Shown piece by piece: positions 1-5,631 of a stretch of 11,921 nucleotides of DNA (its first letter is position 1; each line of letters starts with the position of its first letter). The notes under the pieces were generated by a model, which did no database searches, was not told where the DNA came from, and saw only the letters and a program-made list of their open reading frames with translations. Position numbers and translations under genes: made by a program. Location: assembly GCA_045134375.1 (NCBI GenBank), contig JBGUVL010000019.1:1-11921 (forward strand), in the 5' to 3' direction. This DNA is from JBGUVL01 sp045134375. GTDB taxonomy: Bacteria > Bacillota_I > Bacilli_A > Erysipelotrichales > Erysipelotrichaceae.

Positions 1-424
1 CATTATCCTCAGTGATTGGAATTTGATTAACAACATGCAAATCGATTTCTCAAAAGGGGAATATGAGATTTCCGATTTACAAATGTATTCCGTTCCCTAC
101 CAAATCATTCGAGATCGAAAAAAAACGATCATAGAAGCAAAAAATCAAACAACGGATGCCATCTTCTTTGGCACAATAACACTGGATCAAGATGGTTACT
201 TTGTCACTTCATTACCGTATCAAAATGGATACCAAATCATTGTCGATGGAACACCAACCAAAGCAGAAATTGTCAATCAAGCATTTGTCGGTTTTCCACT
301 CAAAAAAGGTACCCATCAGATCAGCATACAATTTAAAGCCCCATTGAAAATAATAGGCAATATTCTAAGTGGTATAGGAGGATTATTTTTCTTGATCATG
401 ATTTGGAAGGAGAAAAAAAGATGA
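1..424 (+). CDS. yfhO: YfhO-family membrane glycosyltransferase, C-terminal fragment (5' end outside window)
   Basis: The reading frame is open to the left edge (first full codon at base 2, no stop), so this is the last ~140 residues of a longer gene; the TTG at 23 is not a credible start. What is visible is the extracytoplasmic tail typical of YfhO proteins: a beta-rich stretch with the signature 'GYFVTSLPYQNGYQIIVDG' followed by 'FVGFPLKKGTHQI', then one final membrane segment (about the last 25 residues, 'IIGNILSGIGGLFFLIMIW') and a basic end. YfhO proteins are large polytopic GT-C-type enzymes; in Bacillus subtilis YfhO moves a sugar from undecaprenyl phosphate onto lipoteichoic acid outside the cell. 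The stop overlaps the next start (ATGA at 421–424), so it is translationally coupled to the GtrA and GT2 genes, which supports the assignment. The acceptor polymer here is unknown. Confidence 0.85.
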   Translation, partial: IILSDWNLINNMQIDFSKGEYEISDLQMYSVPYQIIRDRKKTIIEAKNQTTDAIFFGTITLDQDGYFVTSLPYQNGYQIIVDGTPTKAEIVNQAFVGFPLKKGTHQISIQFKAPLKIIGNILSGIGGLFFLIMIWKEKKR

Positions 425-822
425 AACGAAAAAGAAATGAATTGTGTCGATACATTATTTGTGGCGCACTCACCACATTCGTAAATTATCTCATTTATTG
501 GATATTGAATCCCATTTGTCATTATTTAATCGCAAATAGCGTGGCATGGATCGCCGCCGTCCTATTTTCCTTTTATGGAAATCGTCTCTACGTTTTTTCA
601 AGCAATGGTAATGCATGGAAAGAAGCCATTTCATTCATCACTATGCGATTCCTTACATTACTAAGTGAAAATATACTTTTATTCCTTATTATCGATGGCT
701 TTCGCTGCCATCCATTACACAGTAAAATCATCGTAAGCTTGCTAACGATCATTGCCAATTATGCCATTTGCAAACAAAAAATTTTTCACACAAAAAAGGA
801 GAAGTATTATGAATCTTATTAG
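421..822 (+). CDS. gtcA: GtrA/GtcA family polyprenyl-phosphate-sugar flippase-like membrane protein
   Basis: A 133-residue protein with four predicted membrane segments (roughly residues 9–29, 36–56, 70–95 and 102–120), which is the size and layout of the GtrA/GtcA family. Family landmarks are the N-terminal 'RYIICGALTTFVNYLIYW' and the conserved 'SFYGNRLYVF' motif (about residues 50–59). The ATG at 421 is chosen because a GGAAGGAG ribosome binding site lies 8 bases upstream at 405–412; an in-frame TTG at 403 has no such site. Members are thought to flip lipid-linked sugars made by a partner GT2 enzyme across the membrane. It sits between the YfhO-type transferase (4-base overlap) and the GT2 gene (14-base overlap), exactly the expected partners. 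The family role is established; the sugar is not inferable from sequence. Confidence 0.9.
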   Translation: MKRKRNELCRYIICGALTTFVNYLIYWILNPICHYLIANSVAWIAAVLFSFYGNRLYVFSSNGNAWKEAISFITMRFLTLLSENILLFLIIDGFRCHPLHSKIIVSLLTIIANYAICKQKIFHTKKEKYYESY

Positions 823-1744
823 TATTATTGTCCCATGTTACAACGAGGAACAAATGCTCCCTCAATTTTATAAAGAAACGACACAAGTATTAAAAACAAT
901 AAAAAACACCAATTACGAATTCTTGTTTATCAACGATGGAAGTCAAGATCACACGTTGTCTATCCTGCAACAACTCTCGAAAAACGACTCCCATTGCAAC
1001 TATTATTCATTTTCTAGAAATTTCGGTAAAGAAGCTGCCATGTACGCTGGTCTCACTTATGCCAAAGGAGATTATTGTGTCATTATGGACGCCGATTTAC
1101 AACATCCTCCTCAATTACTACCTGCCATGTATCATGCGCTTGCGATGGAAGGCTATGATTGTTGTGGTGGAAAACGTGTTAATCGAGATGGAGAGAACAA
1201 AATAAGAAGTTTCCTTTCCACCTGTTTCTATAAAGTAATCAGCAAAATGAGCCAATTTGATATGTGCGATGGCAATGGAGATTATCGAATGATGAAACGA
1301 CAAATGGTAGATGCTATTTTAGAAATGAAGGAATATAACCGTTACATGAAAGGATTATTCTCTTTTGTAGGATTTGACACGAAATGGATTGAATTTCCTA
1401 ATATAGAACGCGCCAAAGGAACTAGCAAATGGAATCTAAAAAGTCTATTTGCTTATGCTTTTGAAGGTATTCTCTCTTTTTCTACCGCACCGATAACATT
1501 CGCTGCAATCATCGCAATATTTTTGATCCTTGCTTCAGTTCTTTTACTAATTACACAAATTTCAGCTTTCCTATTAATGCATCAACCGTATTCTATGAGT
1601 ATCTTGATTATTACACTTATTTTATTTTTAAGTGGAGTTCAAATGTTATTTGTTTATCTACTTGGAGAATACACTACAAAAAGTTATATGGAAAGCAAAA
1701 AAAGACCAATCTATATTATTAAGGAATCAAATCAATCACAATGA
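809..1744 (+). CDS. csbB: CsbB/GtrB-type family 2 glycosyltransferase (polyprenyl-phosphate sugar synthase)
   Basis: A 311-residue membrane-anchored GT2 enzyme of the DPM1/GtrB/CsbB type. It opens with 'ISIIVPCYNEE' (residues 4–14), has the nucleotide-binding 'FINDGSQD' (40–47), the metal-binding DxD motif as D94-A-D96 in 'MDADLQHPP', and 'DGNGDYRMM' in place of the family's DAGDFRL acceptor loop. Two C-terminal membrane hairpin segments (about 228–256 and 263–283) anchor the catalytic domain to the inner face, followed by a basic tail. The family transfers a sugar from a nucleotide donor to undecaprenyl phosphate. The ATG at 809 follows AAAGGAGAAG at 796–805; a longer frame from 752 only overlaps gtcA further. 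It is the third gene of the yfhO–gtcA–csbB operon and ends in an intrinsic terminator. csbB is the closest named analogue; donor sugar (GlcNAc in B. subtilis) is unproven here. Confidence 0.9.
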   Translation: MNLISIIVPCYNEEQMLPQFYKETTQVLKTIKNTNYEFLFINDGSQDHTLSILQQLSKNDSHCNYYSFSRNFGKEAAMYAGLTYAKGDYCVIMDADLQHPPQLLPAMYHALAMEGYDCCGGKRVNRDGENKIRSFLSTCFYKVISKMSQFDMCDGNGDYRMMKRQMVDAILEMKEYNRYMKGLFSFVGFDTKWIEFPNIERAKGTSKWNLKSLFAYAFEGILSFSTAPITFAAIIAIFLILASVLLLITQISAFLLMHQPYSMSILIITLILFLSGVQMLFVYLLGEYTTKSYMESKKRPIYIIKESNQSQ

Positions 1745-1755
1745 TTGGTTTTTTT
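1729..1755 (+). terminator. Intrinsic terminator of the yfhO–gtcA–csbB operon
   Basis: ATCAATCA at 1731–1738 pairs with TGATTGGT at 1742–1749 (one G·U pair, extendable by two A–U pairs), with a 3-base loop, followed directly by a T run to 1755. The right arm contains the TGA stop of the glycosyltransferase, so the hairpin is partly inside the coding sequence. Confidence 0.8.
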
Positions 1756-1781
1756 CTGCTTTCCTTCCCATCAAATACCAC

Positions 1782-1810
1782 TTGCAATCACACTTAAATT
1801 TTGTTATTAT
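1782..1810 (+). promoter_or_regulatory. Sigma-A-type promoter of tRNA-Gln
   Basis: TTGCAA (1782–1787) and TATTAT (1805–1810) are separated by exactly 17 bases. The start of transcription would fall near 1817, about 14 bases before the mature tRNA 5' end. The tRNA-Arg promoter on the other strand has the same kind of boxes (TTGCTT-17-TATTAT). Confidence 0.65.
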
Positions 1811-1830
1811 TGTAGGGCATTCAATGATAT

Positions 1831-1905
1831 TGGGGTGTAGCCAAGCGGTAAGGCAACGGACTCTGACTCCGTCATGCATAGGTTCGAATCCTATTACCCC
1901 AGCCA
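1831..1905 (+). tRNA. tRNA-Gln, anticodon CTG
   Basis: The cloverleaf folds by eye. Acceptor TGGGGTG (1831–1837) pairs with TACCCCA (1895–1901) with a terminal G·U. The anticodon stem ACGGA/TCCGT (1856–1860/1868–1872) encloses loop CTCTGAC, giving anticodon CTG (1863–1865), which reads CAG. The T arm is ATAGG-TTCGAAT-CCTAT (1878–1894). The discriminator base is G1902 and CCA is encoded (1903–1905). The length is 75 nt with CCA. Confidence 0.95.
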
Positions 1906-1916
1906 ATAAAAAGAAG

Positions 1917-1957
1917 AACAGGAAGGTACCTATTGCACTTTCCTGTTTTTGTTTTTT
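1917..1957 (+). terminator. Intrinsic terminator of tRNA-Gln
   Basis: AACAGGAAGG at 1917–1926 pairs with CTTTCCTGTT at 1938–1947 (10 pairs, one G·U), followed by T-rich sequence up to about 1958. It lies 12 bases behind the tRNA CCA end. Confidence 0.85.
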
Positions 1958-1982
1958 TCTTTACTTAACAACGATTCAAATA

Positions 1983-2012
1983 ACAACAAAAAAATTCCCC
2001 AACCGAGGAATT
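1983..2012 (-). terminator. Intrinsic terminator of tRNA-Arg
   Basis: Read on the minus strand, AATTCCTC (2012–2005) pairs with GGGGAATT (2000–1993) around a 4-base GGTT loop, followed by a T run (1992–1986 and onward). It starts 10 bases past the tRNA-Arg 3' end. Together with the tRNA-Gln terminator it separates two convergent tRNA units. Confidence 0.85.
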
Positions 2013-2021
2013 CTTTTTCAA

Positions 2022-2098
2022 TGGCGTCCACGACAGGATTCGAACCTGTGACCGCACGCTTAGAAGGCGTGTGCTCTATCCAGCTGAGCTACGTAGAC
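2022..2098 (-). tRNA. tRNA-Arg, anticodon TCT
   Basis: On the minus strand the acceptor GTCTACG pairs with CGTGGAC (one U·G). The D arm contains AGCTCAGCTGGATAGAGC. The anticodon stem CACGC/GCGTG encloses loop CTTCTAA, giving anticodon TCT, which reads AGA. The T arm is ACAGG-TTCGAAT-CCTGT. The discriminator is G and CCA is encoded (2024–2022). The length is 77 nt. AGA is the usual major arginine codon in AT-rich genomes. Confidence 0.95.
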
Positions 2099-2118
2099 GT
2101 TTGCCAAACTGCTAAATT

Positions 2119-2147
2119 ATAATAACAAATCTTTATAAAAAAAGCAA
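2119..2147 (-). promoter_or_regulatory. Promoter of tRNA-Arg
   Basis: On the minus strand TTGCTT (2147–2142) and TATTAT (2124–2119) are spaced by 17 bases. An overlapping TATAAT at 2121–2116 is an alternative -10. Transcription would begin about 12–14 bases before the tRNA. The -35 box is only a partial consensus match. Confidence 0.5.
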
Positions 2148-2192
2148 TAGAAAAATACAAAAGAACAAAATTTAGCAACTAGAACGATTTTC

Positions 2193-2235
2193 AAAAAAAG
2201 GTACTCCATTCATTTTGATAAGCGGAGTACCTTTT
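2193..2235 (-). terminator. Intrinsic terminator of the antiporter gene
   Basis: A perfect 12-bp stem, AAAAGGTACTCC (minus strand 2235–2224) with GGAGTACCTTTT (2207–2196), closes a 16-base loop and runs into a T tract (to 2193) on the minus strand. It sits 23 bases past the antiporter stop. Confidence 0.9.
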
Positions 2236-2257
2236 ACAAAAATCAAATTATCATTGA

Positions 2258-3433
2258 TTACGATTCCACAAGTCTTTCCCAAGTGTGATCAATAAAAAAG
2301 CTTCCTATTGGTGCACTAATTAAAATGGATACCACCGCAACCGTAACAACAATTTTTCCACATGGCAATCCTACCGCTAAAGGCAATGCTCCAATCGCCG
2401 CTTGAACCGTTGCTTTTGGAAGATAAGCTCCCATACAAAACAAACGCTCTTTTTTAGTCAAAGAACTTCCAAGTAAACAACAAGAAACTCCCAACATACG
2501 TACGCAGAGTGCCAACAATACTAACAGAACAGCACTTCCTGCCATTTCACCAACATATCTCATATCAATCGTAACTCCCACCAATACAAATAGCATAATC
2601 TCAGCACCAACCCACAGTTTATTATATTTCACACCTAATCGAATTGCCAATGGTTCATATTTTGCTTTGATTACCATACCCATTACCATAATTGCCACCA
2701 AAGCAGAAATCGTAAAACTACCTGTCAATGCATCTTGAATCGTAATTAATACAAAGGAAACCCCCAATATGACCAGAACTTTGCTAGAATCACGAAGATG
2801 AACCTTACGAAACAACCACACAAGCAACCAACCAACTAGGATACCACAAAAAGCACCCATAACCAAAGAAATTGGAATCCTTAAAAACATCTGAACATTC
2901 ATGTGACTCGTCTTGACAAAAGAAAGAAAAGAGGAAAACAACACAATCACAAAAATATCATCCAGACTCGCACCAGCTAAAATAAGTTGAGGTATCCTAT
3001 GTTTCTGTCCTTTTCCCTCCTCAATCATTTTCGTCATTCTTGGAACAATAACAGCCGGTGAAACTGCCGCCAACACACTCCCCAACAACAACGCTTCCGG
3101 AAGAGAAATGCCAAACAGCAATGGCGCAAAAATAGCTGTCCCTACCATTTCAAAACACGCTGGTACAAAACACATGAGAATAGCCGGTCTTCCCACTTGC
3201 TTTAAATCTTTGATCCGCAAGGTCAATCCTGCTTTCGTCAAAATAATTACCAACGCAATCTGACGAACATCTGCCGCAATCAAAAGCATCTTCTCATCTA
3301 ATAAATCAAACGCATACGGACTAACCAACATCCCCACAACAATCATTCCAACTAAAGCTGGAATACCCAAACGCCTGCACAATTCTCCAAACAATACTCC
3401 ACCGAGTAATATGATGGCAATACTCAATAACAT
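2258..3433 (-). CDS. Monovalent cation/proton antiporter (CPA family, NhaP/Kef-like), fluoride-riboswitch controlled
   Basis: A 391-residue polytopic membrane protein of the Na+/H+ exchanger (CPA) fold with about 11–13 hydrophobic segments and no soluble C-terminal domain. Family landmarks are 'RRLGIPALVGMIVVGMLVSP' near the N terminus (residues 20–39), 'GSVLAAVSPAVIVP' (118–131) and the ion-binding acidic pair in 'GASLDDIF' (D158–D159). Such carriers exchange Na+ or K+ for protons. The start is taken as ATG 3433, because AGGGGGT (3447–3441) lies 8 bases upstream; a GTG at 3439 is too close to that site. The 5' leader holds a fluoride riboswitch and its terminator, so expression is expected to rise with fluoride; Na+/H+ antiporter-like genes are a recognised minority class under this riboswitch. 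Whether it moves fluoride, or repairs the ion or pH imbalance caused by HF entry, cannot be told from sequence. Confidence 0.9.
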   Translation of the reverse strand: MLLSIAIILLGGVLFGELCRRLGIPALVGMIVVGMLVSPYAFDLLDEKMLLIAADVRQIALVIILTKAGLTLRIKDLKQVGRPAILMCFVPACFEMVGTAIFAPLLFGISLPEALLLGSVLAAVSPAVIVPRMTKMIEEGKGQKHRIPQLILAGASLDDIFVIVLFSSFLSFVKTSHMNVQMFLRIPISLVMGAFCGILVGWLLVWLFRKVHLRDSSKVLVILGVSFVLITIQDALTGSFTISALVAIMVMGMVIKAKYEPLAIRLGVKYNKLWVGAEIMLFVLVGVTIDMRYVGEMAGSAVLLVLLALCVRMLGVSCCLLGSSLTKKERLFCMGAYLPKATVQAAIGALPLAVGLPCGKIVVTVAVVSILISAPIGSFFIDHTWERLVES

Positions 3434-3455
3434 ATTCACTACCCCCTATATAAAT

Positions 3456-3500
3456 AAAAAATCTGACAGCGTACACTGAAAAACAGTAGACGTCATCAGA
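3456..3500 (-). terminator. Riboswitch-controlled intrinsic terminator ahead of the antiporter
   Basis: TCTGA…ACG…ACTG (minus strand 3500–3484) pairs with CAGT…CG…TCAGA (3479–3463) around a T-rich loop, with small internal mismatches, then TTTTTT. It shares its left arm with the fluoride aptamer, and it ends only 9 bases before the ribosome binding site. Confidence 0.85.
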
Positions 3501-3560
3501 TTTAAGAAACCGTTCCTAAAACACTTCGTACTAAATAAGTACTGGGAGAACATCATTCCC
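3456..3560 (-). promoter_or_regulatory. Fluoride riboswitch (crcB motif) with terminator expression platform
   Basis: On the minus strand the leader begins GGGAATGATGTTCTCCC (3560–3544): P1 GGGA/TCCC with a loop carrying ATGATGTT. An irregular P3 hairpin follows (ATTTAG 3536–3531 with TTAAAT 3504–3499). The 3' strand TCTGATGACGTCTACTG (3500–3484) matches the conserved CUGAUGxC…UCUACUG of fluoride aptamers. GATGTT in the P1 loop can pair with GACGTC (3494–3489) to form the pseudoknot, allowing G·U pairs. The same 3' strand also folds with CAGTGTACGCTGTCAGA (3479–3463) into a terminator followed by six T (3461–3456). Ligand binding should hold the 3' strand in the aptamer and allow read-through into the antiporter. 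I recognise it from known fluoride aptamers; no covariance search was run. Confidence 0.92.
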
Positions 3561-3567
3561 AATATTT

Positions 3568-3596
3568 ATTTTATCATGTCCTTGTTTTGTAAACAA
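3568..3596 (-). promoter_or_regulatory. Promoter of the fluoride riboswitch/antiporter transcript
   Basis: On the minus strand TTGTTT (3596–3591) and TAAAAT (3573–3568) are 17 bases apart, and TGA precedes the -10 box (extended -10). Transcription would start near 3561, right at the first G of the aptamer, which supports both calls. A perfect 7+7 inverted repeat (3597–3581) overlaps the -35. Confidence 0.75.
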
Positions 3597-3597
3597 G
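3581..3597. repeat. Perfect inverted repeat over the -35 box (operator candidate)
   Basis: CTTGTTT-ACA-AAACAAG on the minus strand is a perfect 7-bp palindrome with a 3-base centre. It covers the -35 element of the antiporter promoter and starts 5 bases after the YeiH stop codon. It has no T run after it on either strand, so it does not look like a terminator. A regulator site is possible but no protein is assigned. Confidence 0.4.
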
Positions 3598-3601
3598 TCT
3601 T

Positions 3602-4609
3602 TTACCATATACAAAGTAAGTGCATCATGCCTAAACATATAACCGCAATTCCTACCCAACAGCAAAATCCCATCAAAATAGGTTTTCCACCTGTTTTGAT
3701 CAAATGTACAATGTCCGTATTAAAACCAATTGCACTCATCGCCATCACGATAAAAAATTTACTCAATTCCTTTAATGGTGAAGTTACTGCCGGTGGTAAT
3801 GAGAATACCGTCGTAACTACAGAGGCTAAAACAAAGAAAATAATAAAAAATGGGAATACCTTACGCAATTGAAAATGATTTCCACTATCGCCTTTGGCTT
3901 TTCTAGAACGATAAATCGCTAATACTAATGTAATTGGGATAATTGCTAATGTTCTGGTTAATTTTACAATGGTTGCCGCATCTAAAGTATTGCTCGCATG
4001 AATACCATCCCATGCTGCCGCTGCCGCTGTTACCGAAGATGTATCATTGATGGCACTTCCTGCAAATAAACCAAAACCTTCATTGGACAATCCCAGCATA
4101 CCTCCTAATGTAGGAAAAATCAACGCCGCCAAAATATTGAATAAAAAGATAACGGAAATGGATTGGGCAATTTCTTCATCGCTCGCTTCAATCACAGGAG
4201 CCGTTGCCGCAATCGCACTACCACCACAAATACTAGAACCTACCCCTACTAAAGTTGAAATCTTCGATGGCATTTTCATCAATTTATACATTACATAGGA
4301 AATGATCAATGAAGTCGAGATCGTAGAAATAATAATAGGTAACGATTGACTTCCTTTGGAAAGAATATCACTTAAATTCATTCCAAATCCAAGCAAAATG
4401 ACCGCATACTGCAATATTTTTTTCGATGTATAAGTAATTCCTGGTAGCAATCCTTGTTTGTTTTTCACAAACTGCGTTACGATCATTCCAATCAAAATCG
4501 CAAATACAGGTCCTCCCACCACAGGAAACATTTTTCCCATCCAAAAAGAAGGAATCGCAATTGCCAAACATAATAAAATTCCAGCACCTTTTGTTTTTAT
4601 AAATTCCAT
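3602..4609 (-). CDS. yeiH: YeiH/UPF0324 family membrane transporter (putative sulfate exporter family)
   Basis: A 335-residue protein with about ten membrane segments and the usual length for the YeiH family. Diagnostic stretches are 'KKILQYAVILLGFGMN' (63–78), the small-residue loop 'GVGSSICGGSAIAATAPVI' (122–140) and 'AGSAINDTSSVTAAAAAW' further on, equivalent to the family's 'GxxIHDTxxV' block. The ATG at 4609 has a GGGGGT ribosome site 5–6 bases upstream. The family is annotated as putative sulfate exporters, but direct transport evidence is thin. The divergent LysR gene is the usual partner of yeiH and is its probable regulator. No terminator follows the stop codon; the riboswitch terminator about 150 bases downstream is the first one met, so yeiH transcripts may run into the antiporter leader. 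Confidence 0.88.
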   Translation of the reverse strand: MEFIKTKGAGILLCLAIAIPSFWMGKMFPVVGGPVFAILIGMIVTQFVKNKQGLLPGITYTSKKILQYAVILLGFGMNLSDILSKGSQSLPIIISTISTSLIISYVMYKLMKMPSKISTLVGVGSSICGGSAIAATAPVIEASDEEIAQSISVIFLFNILAALIFPTLGGMLGLSNEGFGLFAGSAINDTSSVTAAAAAWDGIHASNTLDAATIVKLTRTLAIIPITLVLAIYRSRKAKGDSGNHFQLRKVFPFFIIFFVLASVVTTVFSLPPAVTSPLKELSKFFIVMAMSAIGFNTDIVHLIKTGGKPILMGFCCWVGIAVICLGMMHLLCIW

Positions 4610-4637
4610 AATTTACCCCCTACATTTTACCGCAATT

Positions 4638-4681
4638 ATTATACCGAACATTTTCAATAAATAATAGTTATAATAATTTAT
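4638..4681 (-). promoter_or_regulatory. yeiH promoter with candidate LysR operator dyad
   Basis: On the minus strand a perfect TATAAT (4643–4638) lies about 22 bases upstream of the leader start-to-ATG region, with only a poor -35 (TATTAT, 4666–4661), as expected for an activator-dependent promoter. An imperfect dyad with arms ATAAAT (4657–4662) and ATTTAT (4676–4681) is centred near -38 relative to the inferred start, the usual place for a LysR-type activation site. The region is very AT-rich, so the dyad could be chance. Confidence 0.45.
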
Positions 4682-4705
4682 ATATTCATAAAAATATCTT
4701 ATAAT
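4677..4705 (+). promoter_or_regulatory. Weak promoter of the lysR–ogt unit
   Basis: TATAAT at 4700–4705 with TTTATA at 4677–4682, 17 bases apart. The start site would leave a leader of only about 12 bases containing the AGAGGTGA ribosome site (4712–4719). The -35 overlaps the right arm of the candidate LysR dyad, compatible with autoregulation. Confidence 0.4.
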
Positions 4706-4723
4706 TAATAAAGAGGTGATTAC

Positions 4724-5629
4724 ATGCTCGACTTTAAAGTAGAGACGTTCCTATGCGTCGCAAAACATTTAAATTATACAAAAGCAGCAGAGGAATTAGG
4801 TTTAACCCAACCCGCCGTTACCCAACATATCAAAGCATTGGAAAATAGCTACCAGGTACCATTATTTCAAAAACAACATCGGAAAATCATTTTAAGTGAA
4901 GAAGGCAAATTGCTTTATAACGCATTGACTACTATGAAACATGATGATATCTTCCTACGACAACAATTGACCACCATCCATCAAAAAAAGAAAAATCTCC
5001 TATTTGGTGCAACATTGACCGTGGCAGAATACTTATTACCAGATCATTTAAGTCAATACCTCAAAGAGCATCCCCACACAAAAATGCAAATGATTGTAGC
5101 GAATAGTGAAAAATTACTTGCTATGATCAATAATGGAGAAATTGATTTTGCGATTATTGAGGGTTATTTTACCAAAAGTGATTTCGATCATTTATTATAT
5201 TCCAAAGAACATTTTGTTGCCGTCGGATCCTCCCAAATGGATTTCCGTAGCATCCATACGCTCGATGATCTATTCTCCCATCGATTAATTTTACGAGAAA
5301 AAGGTTCCGGAAGCCGCACTATTTTTGAAAAATATGCAGAAGAAAAAAACATTAGCAGCAATGATTTTTTCTCTTGCATTGAAATTGGAAATATTAACGT
5401 GCTCAAGCAACTAGTGATTCAAAATATTGGAATTACCTTTCTATATGAGGCAGCTGTACAAAAAGAACTAGCGTCAAAACAAATGACGATCATCCCTTTA
5501 GATGATTTTCCTCTAACGCATGACATCTGTTTTGTATGGCGCAAAAACAGTATTTTTAAAGAACATTATCACTCACTGTTTGAAAAATTTAATCGCATCA
5601 ACCCAAAGAACAGAGAAAGGAAGGATTAA
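4724..5629 (+). CDS. LysR-family transcriptional regulator (CysL/YeiE-like position)
   Basis: A 301-residue LysR regulator of normal length. The N-terminal winged helix-turn-helix is clear: 'FLCVAKHLNYTKAAEELGLT' leading to 'QPAVTQHIKALE' (about residues 9–40), followed by 'PLFQKQHRKIILSEEGKLL' as the wing and start of the linker helix. Residues from about 90 form the periplasmic-binding-protein-like effector domain, including 'GEIDFAIIEG' and a 'GSGSRTIFEKY' ligand-cleft motif typical of CysB/CysL-type members. The ATG follows AGAGGTGA at an ideal distance. It is divergent from yeiH over 114 bases, the standard arrangement for LysR activators and their targets. The effector is unknown. The alkyltransferase gene starts 2 bases after its stop, so both are probably cotranscribed. 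Confidence 0.93.
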   Translation: MLDFKVETFLCVAKHLNYTKAAEELGLTQPAVTQHIKALENSYQVPLFQKQHRKIILSEEGKLLYNALTTMKHDDIFLRQQLTTIHQKKKNLLFGATLTVAEYLLPDHLSQYLKEHPHTKMQMIVANSEKLLAMINNGEIDFAIIEGYFTKSDFDHLLYSKEHFVAVGSSQMDFRSIHTLDDLFSHRLILREKGSGSRTIFEKYAEEKNISSNDFFSCIEIGNINVLKQLVIQNIGITFLYEAAVQKELASKQMTIIPLDDFPLTHDICFVWRKNSIFKEHYHSLFEKFNRINPKNRERKD

Positions 5630-5631
5630 CC

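Noticed and set aside
23..37. TTG at 23 or ATG at 35 as the start of the first gene
   Set aside because: The frame is open to the left edge, has no ribosome site here, and begins in the middle of a YfhO C-terminal domain; it is an edge-truncated gene.
1632..2051. Open frame running through the tRNA-Gln gene on the + strand
   Set aside because: It overlaps the glycosyltransferase, the terminator and the tRNA, has no ribosome site and encodes no recognisable domain.
1831..2098. tRNA pair as an attachment site of an integrated element
   Set aside because: No integrase, no duplicated tRNA 3' end and no foreign genes are visible in the window.
2110..2177. 9-base inverted repeat TGCTAAATT / AATTTAGCA spaced by 50 bases
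   Set aside because: Very AT-rich, long spacing, no flanking duplication or gene between the arms; likely chance.
3437..3439. GTG start for the antiporter
   Set aside because: Only two bases separate it from AGGGGGT; the ATG at 3433 has proper spacing.
3581..3597. Palindrome after yeiH as an intrinsic terminator
   Set aside because: It is followed by GACATG on one strand and TCTTTTACC on the other, with no sufficient T run in the direction of yeiH transcription, and it overlaps a good promoter.
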